DNA of 64,000 nucleotides, from positions 1,426,001-1,490,000 of the forward strand of contig CP071493.1 of assembly GCA_017354895.1 (NCBI GenBank), read 5' to 3'. The notes beneath the pieces are model-generated. The model ran no database searches and was not told the DNA's origin. It saw only the letters and a program-made list of their open reading frames with translations. This stretch comes from Podospora comata. Taxonomy: Eukaryota; Ascomycota; Sordariomycetes; Sordariales; Podosporaceae. Both the position numbers and the translations under genes were made by a program. This document shows, piece after piece, positions 10,791 through 21,555 of this stretch. The first letter of the stretch is position 1. Each line of letters starts with the position of its first letter.

Positions 10791-13700
10791 TCAGAGAATG
10801 AGAATCTGAGGGCGTGTTTCCAACCTCGAATATCTTGTCCGACAGCAATGCCAACAAAATTCATCTCCTTCCAGAATCGCAGTCTCTGCCGTCTTGCCTT
10901 GCTGGGCAAGGATAGAAACAGCCGCCAGTCTTACAACGGCATTGTTGCGTGTTTGTACAACACCTGTGCAAGGGGTCTGGTCGAGGAGCTCTTCCTGCGA
11001 ACCAATGGAAACAGCATCCCAATACTTCAATGGCAATGAATGCCCGAACTGGCAATCCCGATGGGGGAATGATACAGTGTTGATCACATCCCTGTTTTGG
11101 CTCCTTTCAACACCAAGGACATCAATGTCCGCGACCCATCTGCCTTGGTCCTGCACCGAGGCTGCTGGCTCAAGCAGAAATATCTCTTGGTCTATTTCTC
11201 CCTTGGGGCCCGGAGCCAAGGGCACTTTCCAGTTGGTGAACGGAAGATGCAGCGAGGTTCCTTTGAAGTTGGCCTCACAGGTTCCGTCGAAAACATGATG
11301 AGATACCATCAGAGCATCGTGCCCGATTTGTCTTATACGAGGTTTGGTTGGCGACACGAGACATACCATCCCCGTCTGGCCAACATTGCCAACCACATGC
11401 CGAATGCCCAAGTTGAATGGGCTGGTACAAGGGTCAGAGAGCAATATGTCGGCGACATATATGGAGTCGTCCGAGCATAACGCAATGACATCCGCGAGGT
11501 TCGCAAGGTCTATATCGAAGCGGCCGGACTCAAACATTGCTATACAGGCAAACAACTCCGCGCGTGTCATCTGTTTGAAATATTCCTCTGCAGATTTTTC
11601 AGCAGTATTGGGTAGACAGAACCATTTCGCGGCTGTCAGCATGTGCTCGATGATTGTAGCGACACGATAGCTTGTGACATCCTTTTGGCAGACGTGGGCT
11701 GCAACTTCAAGGACTAGAAAAGACTGGAGCAGGTTGGGTGGCTGCCGAAACCCACTGCTAACCAAATAAGAGACAGTCCTGTCGGATTTGAGCTTCGCAA
11801 TTGCCAGAGCTTTCCCAGTAACTGAAGATGTCTTCAGAGGCCAACAAGACGGGAGGGGAATCCTCCTTAGGCTCAACAACCATCGGATTAGAGAATGATT
11901 CGGTGGAAAATTCAGACTTCCAACTAGCTGTTTCTGTCCAATCTGTAGGTAATCCCGATTTATGGTCCACTGGCTCAGAAGATCCTGTGGGCGGCCCAGC
12001 TTCACAGTCGGCTTGTTCAGGTTCTTGTGTATAGTTGTGTTCAGGGTTGTAGTTTACGTAGAGCCGCTCCCATCCCCGAGTCTTAGGGGAGGTCCCCTTG
12101 AAGGCTGTTGGCTCTGAGCATTTCCGTTTCCGTTTCCGTTTCCGCTCCCGACCGACGGCTGCCTCTGTCAGGTCATCAGAAGAAGAGTTTGTCTGATGTG
12201 TGGTTAGCTCTGTATCGACATGCCACGCCAAATATCTCTAAGGGTACATTGCGACGTGAGCGCCAGGTGAAAGATTTACGAGCCCATCCGAACATGTCTA
12301 CCTGCAAAGACCTTGTTTGTCCCAGCTGACATAGCAAGCCTTTTGCCGACTGGCAAGCAAAAATACTCTGACAACATGTTCTTTGAGTCCAGATAAATCC
12401 ACGTGCAGCCATCTGGCATATCGCTTTCTAGGGATGTAATCTTAGCTCAACGCGCCATAGTGTTGGGTTTGCCCAGCAATATGATCCTCGATTGGATGTA
12501 TCGTCGTCCAGTCAATATACCTCTGGCCTCGAATGTAAGACCGGTACGTAATTATTGCATTCTGGGCTTTCAGATCCAGGTGTGGTGAAGTGGCAACTTG
12601 GCGCAGGTAGTGGATTCCGGCACCAATGGTTATGCCGCAGTAGAGAGCCTGCATAACACGGGGGTTACAAAGCCCAAAAAATGCTATGTGCTCGCCGCGG
12701 CGAAGAGAATCCCCCAGGAAGCCCCTTTCTCGTCTCCAGCCGTATTTGATAAGTATTACTACGGGATTTTTCTCTTTCCCGTCGAGTTCTGTGACCACCG
12801 AGCAGAGCCTTGAAAGCCATGATCTAGGTGCGCGACCGGATTTCACTTGGCTCAAGACCTTTCCCAATTCTGCGAACCATGTTATAGCGGCTTCAAAGTC
12901 GGTGTATCCAACCTCCCACCGGCGGAACAAAGCCCCGAGAGCAACAAGCCAAAGTTGAGGCATGTAAATCCGACTCAGCTGCTCGTGGCTGTGGACTGTG
13001 ACCGGAGCACCGTAATATTTTAAATGAGACAGGGCGAGGGACCATTGGGTAAAGCTTTCGGAGGATTCGCCCCTGTATTCCAGTCCAAGGCTCAGGACTG
13101 CCAAGTTAGGGAAGAGGTCATCAGAAAAAGTAACTTTGGTAGCCTCAGCCTGAAAGACAAGAAGATTGGGGAACAAGTTCCAAGCCGATATGCCCCTCAA
13201 TACCGATCGATCGCAGGCCTGCGGAGGAGTGTTATGGAGGAGTTTCTCAAACACCTCCATCGCCCGAGCCCAGGTAATGACGGCAGTTTCGTACGTGGAT
13301 ATACCTTTAGGGTAGGGAATGTTGAGGTTCTGGGCAATCAAATCGAATTGGGAATGTTGTAATTTCATCGAGGCTTCTGCCCTCCTCAGCCAAGACCGTC
13401 CGCTCGCATCCCAAGATGCTAATTTTGTTCTCGTATAAGATTATTGAGAGGCCAGGTTCGTGTGCGGGTTGACGAGTTTTCCACTCTCAAGGTCGGCTTT
13501 GACAGTCCGTATTCTCTTCTCGACCAGCTCAACCCGTATCGACGTGGCTGCCTTGGCCTCCCAAGCATCTGCGAGCATGCAGTCCAGTAGAAGGACACCA
13601 ATTGAGGAAGGCCCAGATGTCGCAGCAGCCCATATAGAGGTACAGTCGGCTCCAATGAAAGGTTGAAAAGGGCGATCTCTCTCTAATCCCTGGGGGTTGA

Positions 13701-13992
13701 TACCAGAGCGGGCCAAGATTTCGGAGACGCGACTACCAAAAGCCTTGAATAATCTTGGTGTTTCGGGAACGAGCTCATGGAAAAGAAAGCCGAGCTTACA
13801 AGCCGTTCGATGGATTTCGCCTTTCTCTGCTTCGTGTTTTCTTTTGAGTGTCAATGCCGAGCCGACAGGATGTTACTCAGGCGAAGGTGCGCAACGCCAC
13901 AGCGAAAAGTCCAGGTTAATATTGACCAATGCAAGAGTGTTTTCGTTTTGGACGGCGACCCCGGACACGTTGAGCTTGCCTAGAGAGTTCAT
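10791..13992 (-). pseudogene. Conserved filamentous-fungal gene of unknown function, probably disrupted
   Basis: I do not know a function. Several blocks read like one long protein. The N-terminal block runs from ATG 13992 (MNSLGKLNVSGVAVQNENT) through LDFSLWRCAPSPE to DLESGKLVNP at 13441. The middle block is about 13418-12442 (SWDASGRSWLRRAEASMKL to HPIEDHIAGQTQHYGALS). The next block is 12446-12302 (SLESDMPDGCTWIYLDSKNM). The C-terminal block is about 11850-10791, with ALCSDDSIYVADILLSDP, HVVGNVGQTGMVCLVSP, HLPFTNWKVPL and EFCWHC. From memory these blocks resemble hypothetical proteins common in Sordariomycetes. An in-frame TAA interrupts the N-terminal block at 13875-13873. The middle block overlaps its continuation in a different frame at 12446-12442, and I could not find simple introns that keep the frame through 12300-11850. 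A KRKRKRKR basic cluster sits at about 12120-12150. It may still be a functional multi-exon gene that I have mis-joined. Confidence 0.5.
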
Positions 13993-15207
13993 GACTGCTT
14001 ATGTATAGGTATGTGGAAGTCCAGATGCGTAGCGTTTGTGGTTGAACAAATGGGTGCCCAAGCTCCCTGTTGATATCAGTCCAAGGCTGGACAGCTGCCT
14101 TGTTCAAGGAGGGTCGCAAAACCTGAGGCCTTCGTTCCCTACAATCGAATAAAGCAACCGGAGAGCAAGATGAACAAGTGTCTCCATATACTTTTAATTT
14201 CCTCGTTCAGGGAAGAAGTGCAGTCCATCTCGACGCAAAGAGACACCAAGATTGCTGCCCAACACATAGTCTTGCTACGAGCCTCATCTGCAAGAGTACT
14301 AGAATCGCGGGGCGTGCATTGTGTGACTTGAGCGCCTTACCATTGCTTGTTGAAATGGCCCATACTGCTCTATCATTTTGACTGTGTTTAAAGATATCCG
14401 ACGATTACCGTCGAACTCTCGTACGTGCTGAAGCTGAGTTGACCAACCTATTTCCACATCGGTAGCGCATAAGTGCGAAAATCCAAGGGCTTGAATCAGT
14501 TATGAAGAGCATATTCGGAAGATGTTCGGTATAAGCCAGACCAGTTCGGTATCTGACGAGTTGAGAGACGACAAAGCTCTACTATTAGATTCAAATTGTC
14601 GGTTTCTGATGATGGTTGGGCGTACGAAAACAAAATATCGTGGACATTCATCCGAGAAGTCCATGACAAAGGCACTGGGATACTGGGATGGGAGACATGG
14701 GAGAGAAGCTGGAACCACTCCCGCTAAGCATTACGCTAATGCAGCCTACGCCGCTAAGCCTTACAACAGACTGGGCACCGGAGCCTTCCATCCTTGATTT
14801 CACGATGAATCATCCTCACAACTACCCACCAGGCCGGCACGCGACCCTAACCCTAGCTCTTAAATCCAGGCCTTGTAGCGCCGGGTAAAAGCTTCCCCTT
14901 CAAAAAGGATGCGGCAAATGCCAAGAGATATTACTCATGCGGCGAACTTTCAACCCATCTTATTACCATCACTCAAACCTTGGCCTTTTCTTGGGCAGCA
15001 CTTATCTAGCCAGTGGACGGTTTTCTCCTGTCAAGTTTTCTTCTTGTCCAACTGCATTTTTGCAAAAGAACTTTTCTACGTTTTAAAGTCGCTGTATTTC
15101 AAAAAGCGCACCCCCCCGAAAGGAAACTTTGTTTGGCGGGGCAAATTGGAGCAGCGCCCAAAATTCCACCGCTACAGTCAAGAGGATACAACCTTACGAC
15201 TGAAAAT
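13993..15207. other. Intergenic region and NF-X1 leader
   Basis: No gene recognised. Two telomere-like units (ACCCTAACCCTAG) occur at 14844-14856, a motif also seen as a promoter box, so I give it little weight. An in-frame extension of the next ORF reaches back to 15013. It has hydrophobic, non-conserved sequence, so I treat it as leader. Confidence 0.6.
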
Positions 15208-18200
15208 ATGGCCGAAGTAGTTCCACAACCCCAGGGAAGCTCGAGCCGTGGAGGAGGATCAGGAGGTAGAGTTCGGCGAGGGCGTGGCTGGAGAGGAAGG
15301 CATAGAGGTGGTCGTGGAGGGTCCAATGCCAACGCATCCGGAAGTGGAAATGGAAATGTGGAAGGGAGCCAGGCGACTACGGCAACAACTCAACCATTAC
15401 CACCACCAACTGCAGTACCTACACCAGTACCGCAGCAACCAGCAGGTGTAGCATCTCAACCAATCGTTTCAGATGCCTCAAGTTCACATCAAGAGGGCCA
15501 ACCAGGCAGAGGGCGAGGAGATAGGGGCAGGGGAGGTCGGGGCAGAGGCCGTGGTCGCGGAGGCGCGGCTCAAAGATCAATAGTAACCTCCCATCGTGGA
15601 GGTCGAGCACCGCCAGTTTCAGCACCTCGACAAACCGACTCTTCATCATCTCAGTCACAGTCACAGATACGACATGGGTTCAACCTTGGTGCTGTCGAGT
15701 TTGTCCCTGGTCAACAAGTCTCCGTCACTACCAACACACGGGGTCCTGGAGAAATCATACCACCCAGATCTGCCCCTGCTCCTAAACCGGTCATGGAAAA
15801 ATCCACAGCAGAGGACCTTCCCACACGTATTCACGAGGACATCGACAATGGGCAGTACGAATGCGTCATCTGCACCAGCGAGGTTGTCCGATCTTCCCGA
15901 GTTTGGTCTTGCTTGATCTGCTGGACGGTTACCCACCTTCACTGTGTCAAGAAGTGGCACAAAAACCAAATGAAACAGAAGGAGGAAAACCAAAGCCCTA
16001 ACCAACCCGACGGTTGGCGCTGTCCAGGGTGCAACTCCAATCTGCTGGAAGAGCCAACATCATATCACTGTTGGTGTGCGAAAGAGTTTGACATGAAAGC
16101 AATTCCTGGCTTGCCTCCTCACACATGCGGACAGACCTGCTCCAAGCCTAGAGCTACATGTCCACATCCTTGCTCCCTGATGTGTCATGCCGGACCATGT
16201 CCGCCATGTACACTCATGGGCCCAGCACAGACCTGCTTCTGCGGCAAGAACACTGTTACCAAACGGTGTAGTGAGACTGACTACACGAATGGATGGAGCT
16301 GCCAAGAGGTGTGCGGTGATTTCCTTCCATGTGGGGAGCATACCTGCTCCCAGCCTTGCCATCCAGGCTTATGTGGTGCTTGCGACGTTCCCATGCCATC
16401 AACGTGCTATTGCGGCAAGGAGCGGAAAGAGATACCTTGCAACCAGAGAGACGACATTTTGGAATCGTTCAACTATGGCCAGCTCGATGACGAAGAAGAG
16501 TGGTTTGAGGGATCATTCCAATGCTCAAAAGTCTGCGGCAGAAAGTTTGACTGTGGACATCACACTTGTCAAAAGCCCTGCCACCCGCAAGATGAAGAGA
16601 CATCTCATTGCCCCCTTTCGCCCGACATGGTGTTGAGCTGTCCCTGTGGAAAGACACCGCTTGCTTCCTTACCCGCCGAACCCAGGACGTCGTGTCAAGA
16701 CCCCGTCCCGCGATGCGACAAGCCATGCGATAAGATCCTGGCTTGCGGTCATCATTGCCCGGATAAGTGCCATACTGGTGCATGCGCCCCTTGCTTCCAG
16801 AGTATGGACGTCTCCTGCCGTTGCGGCAGGGTCACCAGCCGTTCAGCGTGCCAGCTAGGCTGTGTTGAACCACCACAATGCTTCCGGGTGTGCAAAGCGC
16901 AGCTCAACTGTGGAAGACATGAGTGTGGAGAGCGCTGCTGCTCGGGAGAGAAGAAGGCAGCGGAAAGGCGGAAACAGAAGCGGGCTGTCAACGAGAATTA
17001 CGAGCCCGAACATATCTGCCTACAGGTTTGTGGCCGGCTGCTGAAATGTAGTAAGCACACATGCCAGCAGCTATGTCACAGGGGGTCTTGCAATGCTTGC
17101 CCGGAGGCCATCTTTGACGAGATCAGCTGCTCTTGCGGGCGAACTGTATTACACCCTCCGCAACCATGCGGAACCAGACCGCCAGAGTGCCGATTTGACT
17201 GTCGCAGAGCGAGGCCATGCGGACATCCTGCAGTGTCCCATCAGTGTCATCCAGACGATGTGGCTTGCCCCAAGTGCGCCTTTCTGGTGGAAAGGCGTTG
17301 TATCTGTGGCAAGAAGATTCTCAAAAATCAGCCTTGTTGGTTTGAGGATGCTAGGTGCGGACTGCCTTGTGGGAAGAAGCTGAAATGCGGAGCCCACGAG
17401 TGCAGGAAGTCGTGCCATAAGCCCGGGGAATGTGAGGATGCTGAGGTAGTTGGTTCTCATTGCACGCAGTTATGCGGAAGGGCGAGAAAGTCTTGTGATC
17501 ACACCTGCGTGGACGAGTGCCATGCCCCTTTTCGTAAGTTTACAGCCTTATATTTTTATGTGCCCAAGGACATTGCTGATACAGTCACAGCTTGCAACGA
17601 GGACAAGCCGTGTCAATCCATGACATTCACCACCTGCCCTTGCCAGCGGCAAAAGAAACAAATTCGGTGCGGTGCAACTCGCTTCAACTCGGGGCCAGAT
17701 AAACACATCACTTTAAAGTGTGATGACGACTGTCTTCGACTGGAGCGGAATCAGCGGCTTGCCGACGCGCTCAATATCGACCCTAATCACACCGACGATC
17801 ATGTGCCGTATGCCGACAAGACCTTGAAGATGTTCCGCGAGAATATTGCCTGGGCTCAATCACAAGAACGGGAACTTCGCATGTTTGCTGCAGACCCAGA
17901 GTTGAAGCGTATGCGTTTCAAGCCTATGGCCAACCACCAGCGTGCCTTTTTGCACTCACTAGCTGAGGACTATGGTCTTGATTCCGAGTCTCAAGATCCT
18001 GAGCCTCACCGTCATGTTTGCCTTTTCAAGACACCGCGGTTTGTGTCTGCTCCCAAAAAGACCCTGGCTCAGAGTCTTCGCCTAGTTAAGACCGCTGCCG
18101 CCACTGCCGCTGCTGCTGCTGCCAAACCGGCCACTCCCGCCAATAGCCAACCCTCACCGCAGGCATTCAATGCCCTCTTACTCACCACACCTCGGTTTGG

Positions 18201-18834
18201 ACTTACAGTCGAGGAGGTCGATCGAGCCCTGGCCTCAGACATTGCGGCCGCGGCACGTTCTGGTCCGGCACTCAGCTTCACGACCAGCTTCCTCCCCTCG
18301 GAAGACATTGTGATCAAGGCCATCCCTAATTTCACGACCGCAGCTATTGCAACGTCCATGGCACCAACACCACAGGCAGTTCAGTCAGTTCTGAAGGATC
18401 TCAAGTCTGCTGTGGCAAGAACTATCTCAAAGGCAGGGTTGGCAAACGGGGTGGTACTGTGCCACGCAGACAGTTCGCTCAATGTTGTTAGAAGAGAAGG
18501 AGATCAGGCTGCTGGTGCTGATGGATGGAGTGCTGTTGCTAGCAAGGGGACATGGCGGCGAGCTCCTAGTGGGAAGGTCGCTCCTCCTCCTGTGGCGAGC
18601 AGCAGCAGAGCTGGAGGTGGCTTCTTTGCGTTGAGGAAGCTGGAGCTGAGGAAGAAGAAGGTTGAGGAGGAAAAGGAGGAAGTTGAGGAGGATTGGGAAG
18701 CGGCAGCAGAGAAGTTGGAGGGTGGAAACAGCGATAAGGAGAATGAGGTTGTCAAGACGAGCAGCGAGGATGAGCTGCAGGGGCATCATGATTCTGAGCA
18801 GGAGCAGAGTTCTCTGGTTGCCACTGATGCTTAA
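15208..18834 (+). CDS. fap1: NF-X1-type zinc-finger protein (FAP1 homologue)
   Basis: Homologue of human NFX1 and yeast Fap1, a nuclear Cys-rich regulator and putative E3 ligase; yeast Fap1 binds FKBP12. The start at 15208 (MAEVVPQPQG) gives 1189 residues after removal of an intron at 17534-17590. The N-terminus has RGG/RG-rich tracts. A RING/PHD-like finger spans about residues 217-277 (CVICTSEV to CPGC). A long array of NF-X1 fingers follows (for example CGEHTCSQPCHPGLC and CGAHECRKSCHKPGEC). An R3H-type domain near residues 850-930 contains FRENIAWAQ and MANHQRAFLHSLAEDYGL. The C-terminal tail has DGWSAVASKGTWRR and an acidic Lys/Glu-rich end. The intron splits CHAPF-P-CNEDKPC and restores a normal finger. 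It is 57 nt with no stop, so an unspliced message would also read through. Confidence 0.93.
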   Translation: MAEVVPQPQGSSSRGGGSGGRVRRGRGWRGRHRGGRGGSNANASGSGNGNVEGSQATTATTQPLPPPTAVPTPVPQQPAGVASQPIVSDASSSHQEGQPGRGRGDRGRGGRGRGRGRGGAAQRSIVTSHRGGRAPPVSAPRQTDSSSSQSQSQIRHGFNLGAVEFVPGQQVSVTTNTRGPGEIIPPRSAPAPKPVMEKSTAEDLPTRIHEDIDNGQYECVICTSEVVRSSRVWSCLICWTVTHLHCVKKWHKNQMKQKEENQSPNQPDGWRCPGCNSNLLEEPTSYHCWCAKEFDMKAIPGLPPHTCGQTCSKPRATCPHPCSLMCHAGPCPPCTLMGPAQTCFCGKNTVTKRCSETDYTNGWSCQEVCGDFLPCGEHTCSQPCHPGLCGACDVPMPSTCYCGKERKEIPCNQRDDILESFNYGQLDDEEEWFEGSFQCSKVCGRKFDCGHHTCQKPCHPQDEETSHCPLSPDMVLSCPCGKTPLASLPAEPRTSCQDPVPRCDKPCDKILACGHHCPDKCHTGACAPCFQSMDVSCRCGRVTSRSACQLGCVEPPQCFRVCKAQLNCGRHECGERCCSGEKKAAERRKQKRAVNENYEPEHICLQVCGRLLKCSKHTCQQLCHRGSCNACPEAIFDEISCSCGRTVLHPPQPCGTRPPECRFDCRRARPCGHPAVSHQCHPDDVACPKCAFLVERRCICGKKILKNQPCWFEDARCGLPCGKKLKCGAHECRKSCHKPGECEDAEVVGSHCTQLCGRARKSCDHTCVDECHAPFRKFTALYFYVPKDIADTVTACNEDKPCQSMTFTTCPCQRQKKQIRCGATRFNSGPDKHITLKCDDDCLRLERNQRLADALNIDPNHTDDHVPYADKTLKMFRENIAWAQSQERELRMFAADPELKRMRFKPMANHQRAFLHSLAEDYGLDSESQDPEPHRHVCLFKTPRFVSAPKKTLAQSLRLVKTAAATAAAAAAKPATPANSQPSPQAFNALLLTTPRFGLTVEEVDRALASDIAAAARSGPALSFTTSFLPSEDIVIKAIPNFTTAAIATSMAPTPQAVQSVLKDLKSAVARTISKAGLANGVVLCHADSSLNVVRREGDQAAGADGWSAVASKGTWRRAPSGKVAPPPVASSSRAGGGFFALRKLELRKKKVEEEKEEVEEDWEAAAEKLEGGNSDKENEVVKTSSEDELQGHHDSEQEQSSLVATDA

Positions 18835-20291
18835 ACCTACAAGCTTACGATATCAGTGTCGATTGATGATTGTAATGTATGAAATATCATGTTGTATATT
18901 AATTGACATCCTTGGACCAGTTGCAATCTTGCTTTCAGGTGTTGTTTGTGTGAGCCGTGGATCTCTAGTACAATAAACCATCGTTCCCAAAGCCTTGGAA
19001 CAATTCAATCCCAAAAGAACCAAAAGTTCATGCACTCAATCGCCGCTATTGAAACCCGTACCAAGTAAAGGGATGCGCATTCCACACGCCCCTTATTCCC
19101 TTCCCGCCCATCCCATAGCCCATGTCTATTATTAGTCCTGCTACAATCACCTCACGCTTCACCCTTTGCCGCTCTGTAACGTGACAAAGTGTCATTCTAG
19201 AACTCTCAAAGTTACCCCTTGTTAACTAACTGATCTTCTCAGCCAGAACAACTGATTTACCTCCGACGATGAAGTGACCTTTCCAGAACCGAAGATCCCG
19301 TCAAAATCTCCTGTTTTGGCCCCTATCCAATATCATGCTATGATCGCCTTCCCACACATGACCAACTTATTTAAAAGTCTCATGTTCTAAAACCCAAGGC
19401 AATACTTCGGAGTAATTCTAGAAACCAAAAATCATCCAATGACTTCTCCCTTGCCTCTCTCCCCCTTCAAACTCAACTCACCAACCCCAGTCCCCCAATC
19501 CCCTCTTTCTCTGCCGCCCACTACCTCATGCCCCTCACCCCAGATTTCCCCATCTCATTATTCCCAGCAAAAAGCAAATGCACTTGCGTAATCCAACCTG
19601 CGCGGCTTTCTTCAAATCCCAAAGCAGCAAGCAGCAGCCCTATACCAACCCTACTATAACCTTTTTATATCTCCGCCACTGTCACTCCCCCATCCCACCA
19701 TCCAATAATCCCCCCGCAAAGCCCACTACCGAGCTGAACACACAAACCCACCACCCCATCCCGAGACGAGACACACATCCCCAATCCATTCCTCGCTTAT
19801 TCTTCAAAGCTGCGCAACTTGCTCACCTTGCCGAACCGAACGCAAGGGACCGACTATGGACCGCCGCATTGGGAAGCCCCGCCCAGCCAATTAATATCTA
19901 ACCACCCACACACGACCTCAACAGCCGGCAAGTATCGCCAACTAACTAGGAACTATCATGTTTGGGATAGAGCACTCCACCTTCATGCTCCCTCTATCAC
20001 CTCACCAGTTTCGTTCCTGCCCGTGATCCGACTGTCCGGTCCCGAGAAAATGATCCTGGTTGAAAACTCTTGTCCGTACAATAATCACACACCCGTAGCA
20101 AATGACCACCAGTGGTTCCAATCTTTTCTTTCATATTTTTTTTTGTCTTGTACCTCTTGAGTTTTTGTATATCTAGTAGTAACCTTTCGCCTCTCTCTTC
20201 CGCAAAAAAGGTTAGGGGGGTATCACTATGTTTTGTGTCTCCGTTTCCTCTCACCGTTTCTGTTGTTGTCCCGTCTGTCATGACGTAGACC
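18835..20291. other. Convergent intergenic region, NF-X1 / BEM46-like gene
   Basis: About 1.46 kb of 3' flanks of two convergent genes. C-rich and T-rich tracts dominate between 19440 and 19900. The ORF at 19578-19901 is of biased composition and is not supported. Confidence 0.65.
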
Positions 20292-21555
20292 TCAAAGCTC
20301 ATCCTTCTCATCCTTCTCCCTCCTTTCCCTCACAACCCTGTTGATAAACTCGGCAATGGCCTCGAAATACCCTTCTTCAATCACACTCGAGTTATGATCT
20401 CCCCCAGGCAGCGGCTTCCAAATCTTGACCGGGGCGTTGCTCAAGTCATAGAGCTTCTTCATATGGATTGGACTTTTCAGCGTCAGCGTATACTTCCCAA
20501 CCCACAAGCCGAGGCAAAGTACTCACGGAACAATCTCATCCTGCAACCCACTCAAAAACAGCGTCGGCACCTTGATCCCCCCAATCAACCCATCGCTTCC
20601 CCACACCTGATGGCACAAATACGCCAAATACTTGGCCGGCGGCATAATACTCGGGATCAGCTTCCTCATGCTCAAAAAGGTATTCTCCAGCACCAACCCC
20701 ACAATATCCCCTCCCTTCCCGCCCTGGGACTGGTTCTTAGCCACCAGCTTGATCCCCACCGCACCCCCCAAACTCTGACCATACACCACAATCTTGTGGT
20801 TTCTCGTCTCGGCCCTATCCCTCAGGTAATCCAATGCCGTCTGGGCATCCATGTTCAACCCTGATTCATCAGGCGTACCAGTGGAGATGCCATATCCGCG
20901 GTATTCAAGCATAAAGACGTTGCACCCCGTGGTGGCGATGAGCATACGGGCAATGGGGAGACGATGACCAATGTTACCTGCGTTGCCGTGGAACATAAGC
21001 ACGGTCACGTCCGAGTTGGGGTTGTTTCGCCGAGGGCCCCGGATGTAAAAGGCCGAGAGCTTCTCGCCATCGTTGGTGGGGATGATGAGCTCTTCGTAGT
21101 CGCTGAAGTGGTATTGGCTCGGCCGGGGGACGTCAGTGCGGGCGTTGGCGGGGATGGAGGCCGGGTAGATTAGTGCTCTGAGAGGAGAAGATGAGGTTAG
21201 GATGACGTTATCGTTGAAATGGAGGGGGGGCGATGGAGGATATACTTTTGCTTGAAGTACAGGAGAGCTGTCAGCAAGGCTGCAAGCCCCTACATGCCAG
21301 GAAACAATTGGTTAGTTGTGAGGACTGGATATCGAAAAGTGTTTCTCAAAAAACTTGCCCCCTGAGCCAGTCTGCGCGGTTGGCGTTGCAGCCATTCAGG
21401 CACTGGGCGGGAGAGGCAGGAGGAGTATCGGGTCATACAGAAGTCGCGATGGCTGGCAGGCGCATGTAGCCCGCTGCGGTGCTCATCAACGAGAGTGTCT
21501 GCTGCACGAGAGGATTGCCTGCAGACGATGACGACTCGTGAGGAGACGAGGACAT
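20292..21555 (-). CDS. bem46: BEM46-like alpha/beta hydrolase with C-terminal KDEL
   Basis: Serine hydrolase of the BEM46/ABHD13 family. The fungal member has been tied to ER and perinuclear membranes and to polarity. Four exons: 21555-21439, 21289-21246, 21177-20527 and 20472-20292, with introns at 21438-21290, 21245-21178 and 20526-20473. The product is 330 residues. A short N-terminal hydrophobic anchor (GLAALLTALLYF) precedes the fold. The oxyanion motif is FHGNAGN and the nucleophile elbow is GQSLGG (S189). The acid D267 sits in SGLQDEIVP and the base H297 in GGDHNSS, so the triad looks complete. The last exon ends in EKDEKDEL, a perfect KDEL-type ER retrieval signal. All junctions keep the frame. 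Substrate unknown. Confidence 0.92.

Noticed and set aside
14844-14856. Telomere-like CCCTAA units
   Set aside because: Only two units, next to a gene start; a known promoter-box type match is more likely than an interstitial telomere.
15013-15207. N-terminal extension of the NF-X1 ORF
   Set aside because: Hydrophobic and basic residues without family resemblance; the MAEVV start is followed directly by the RGG tract typical of the family.
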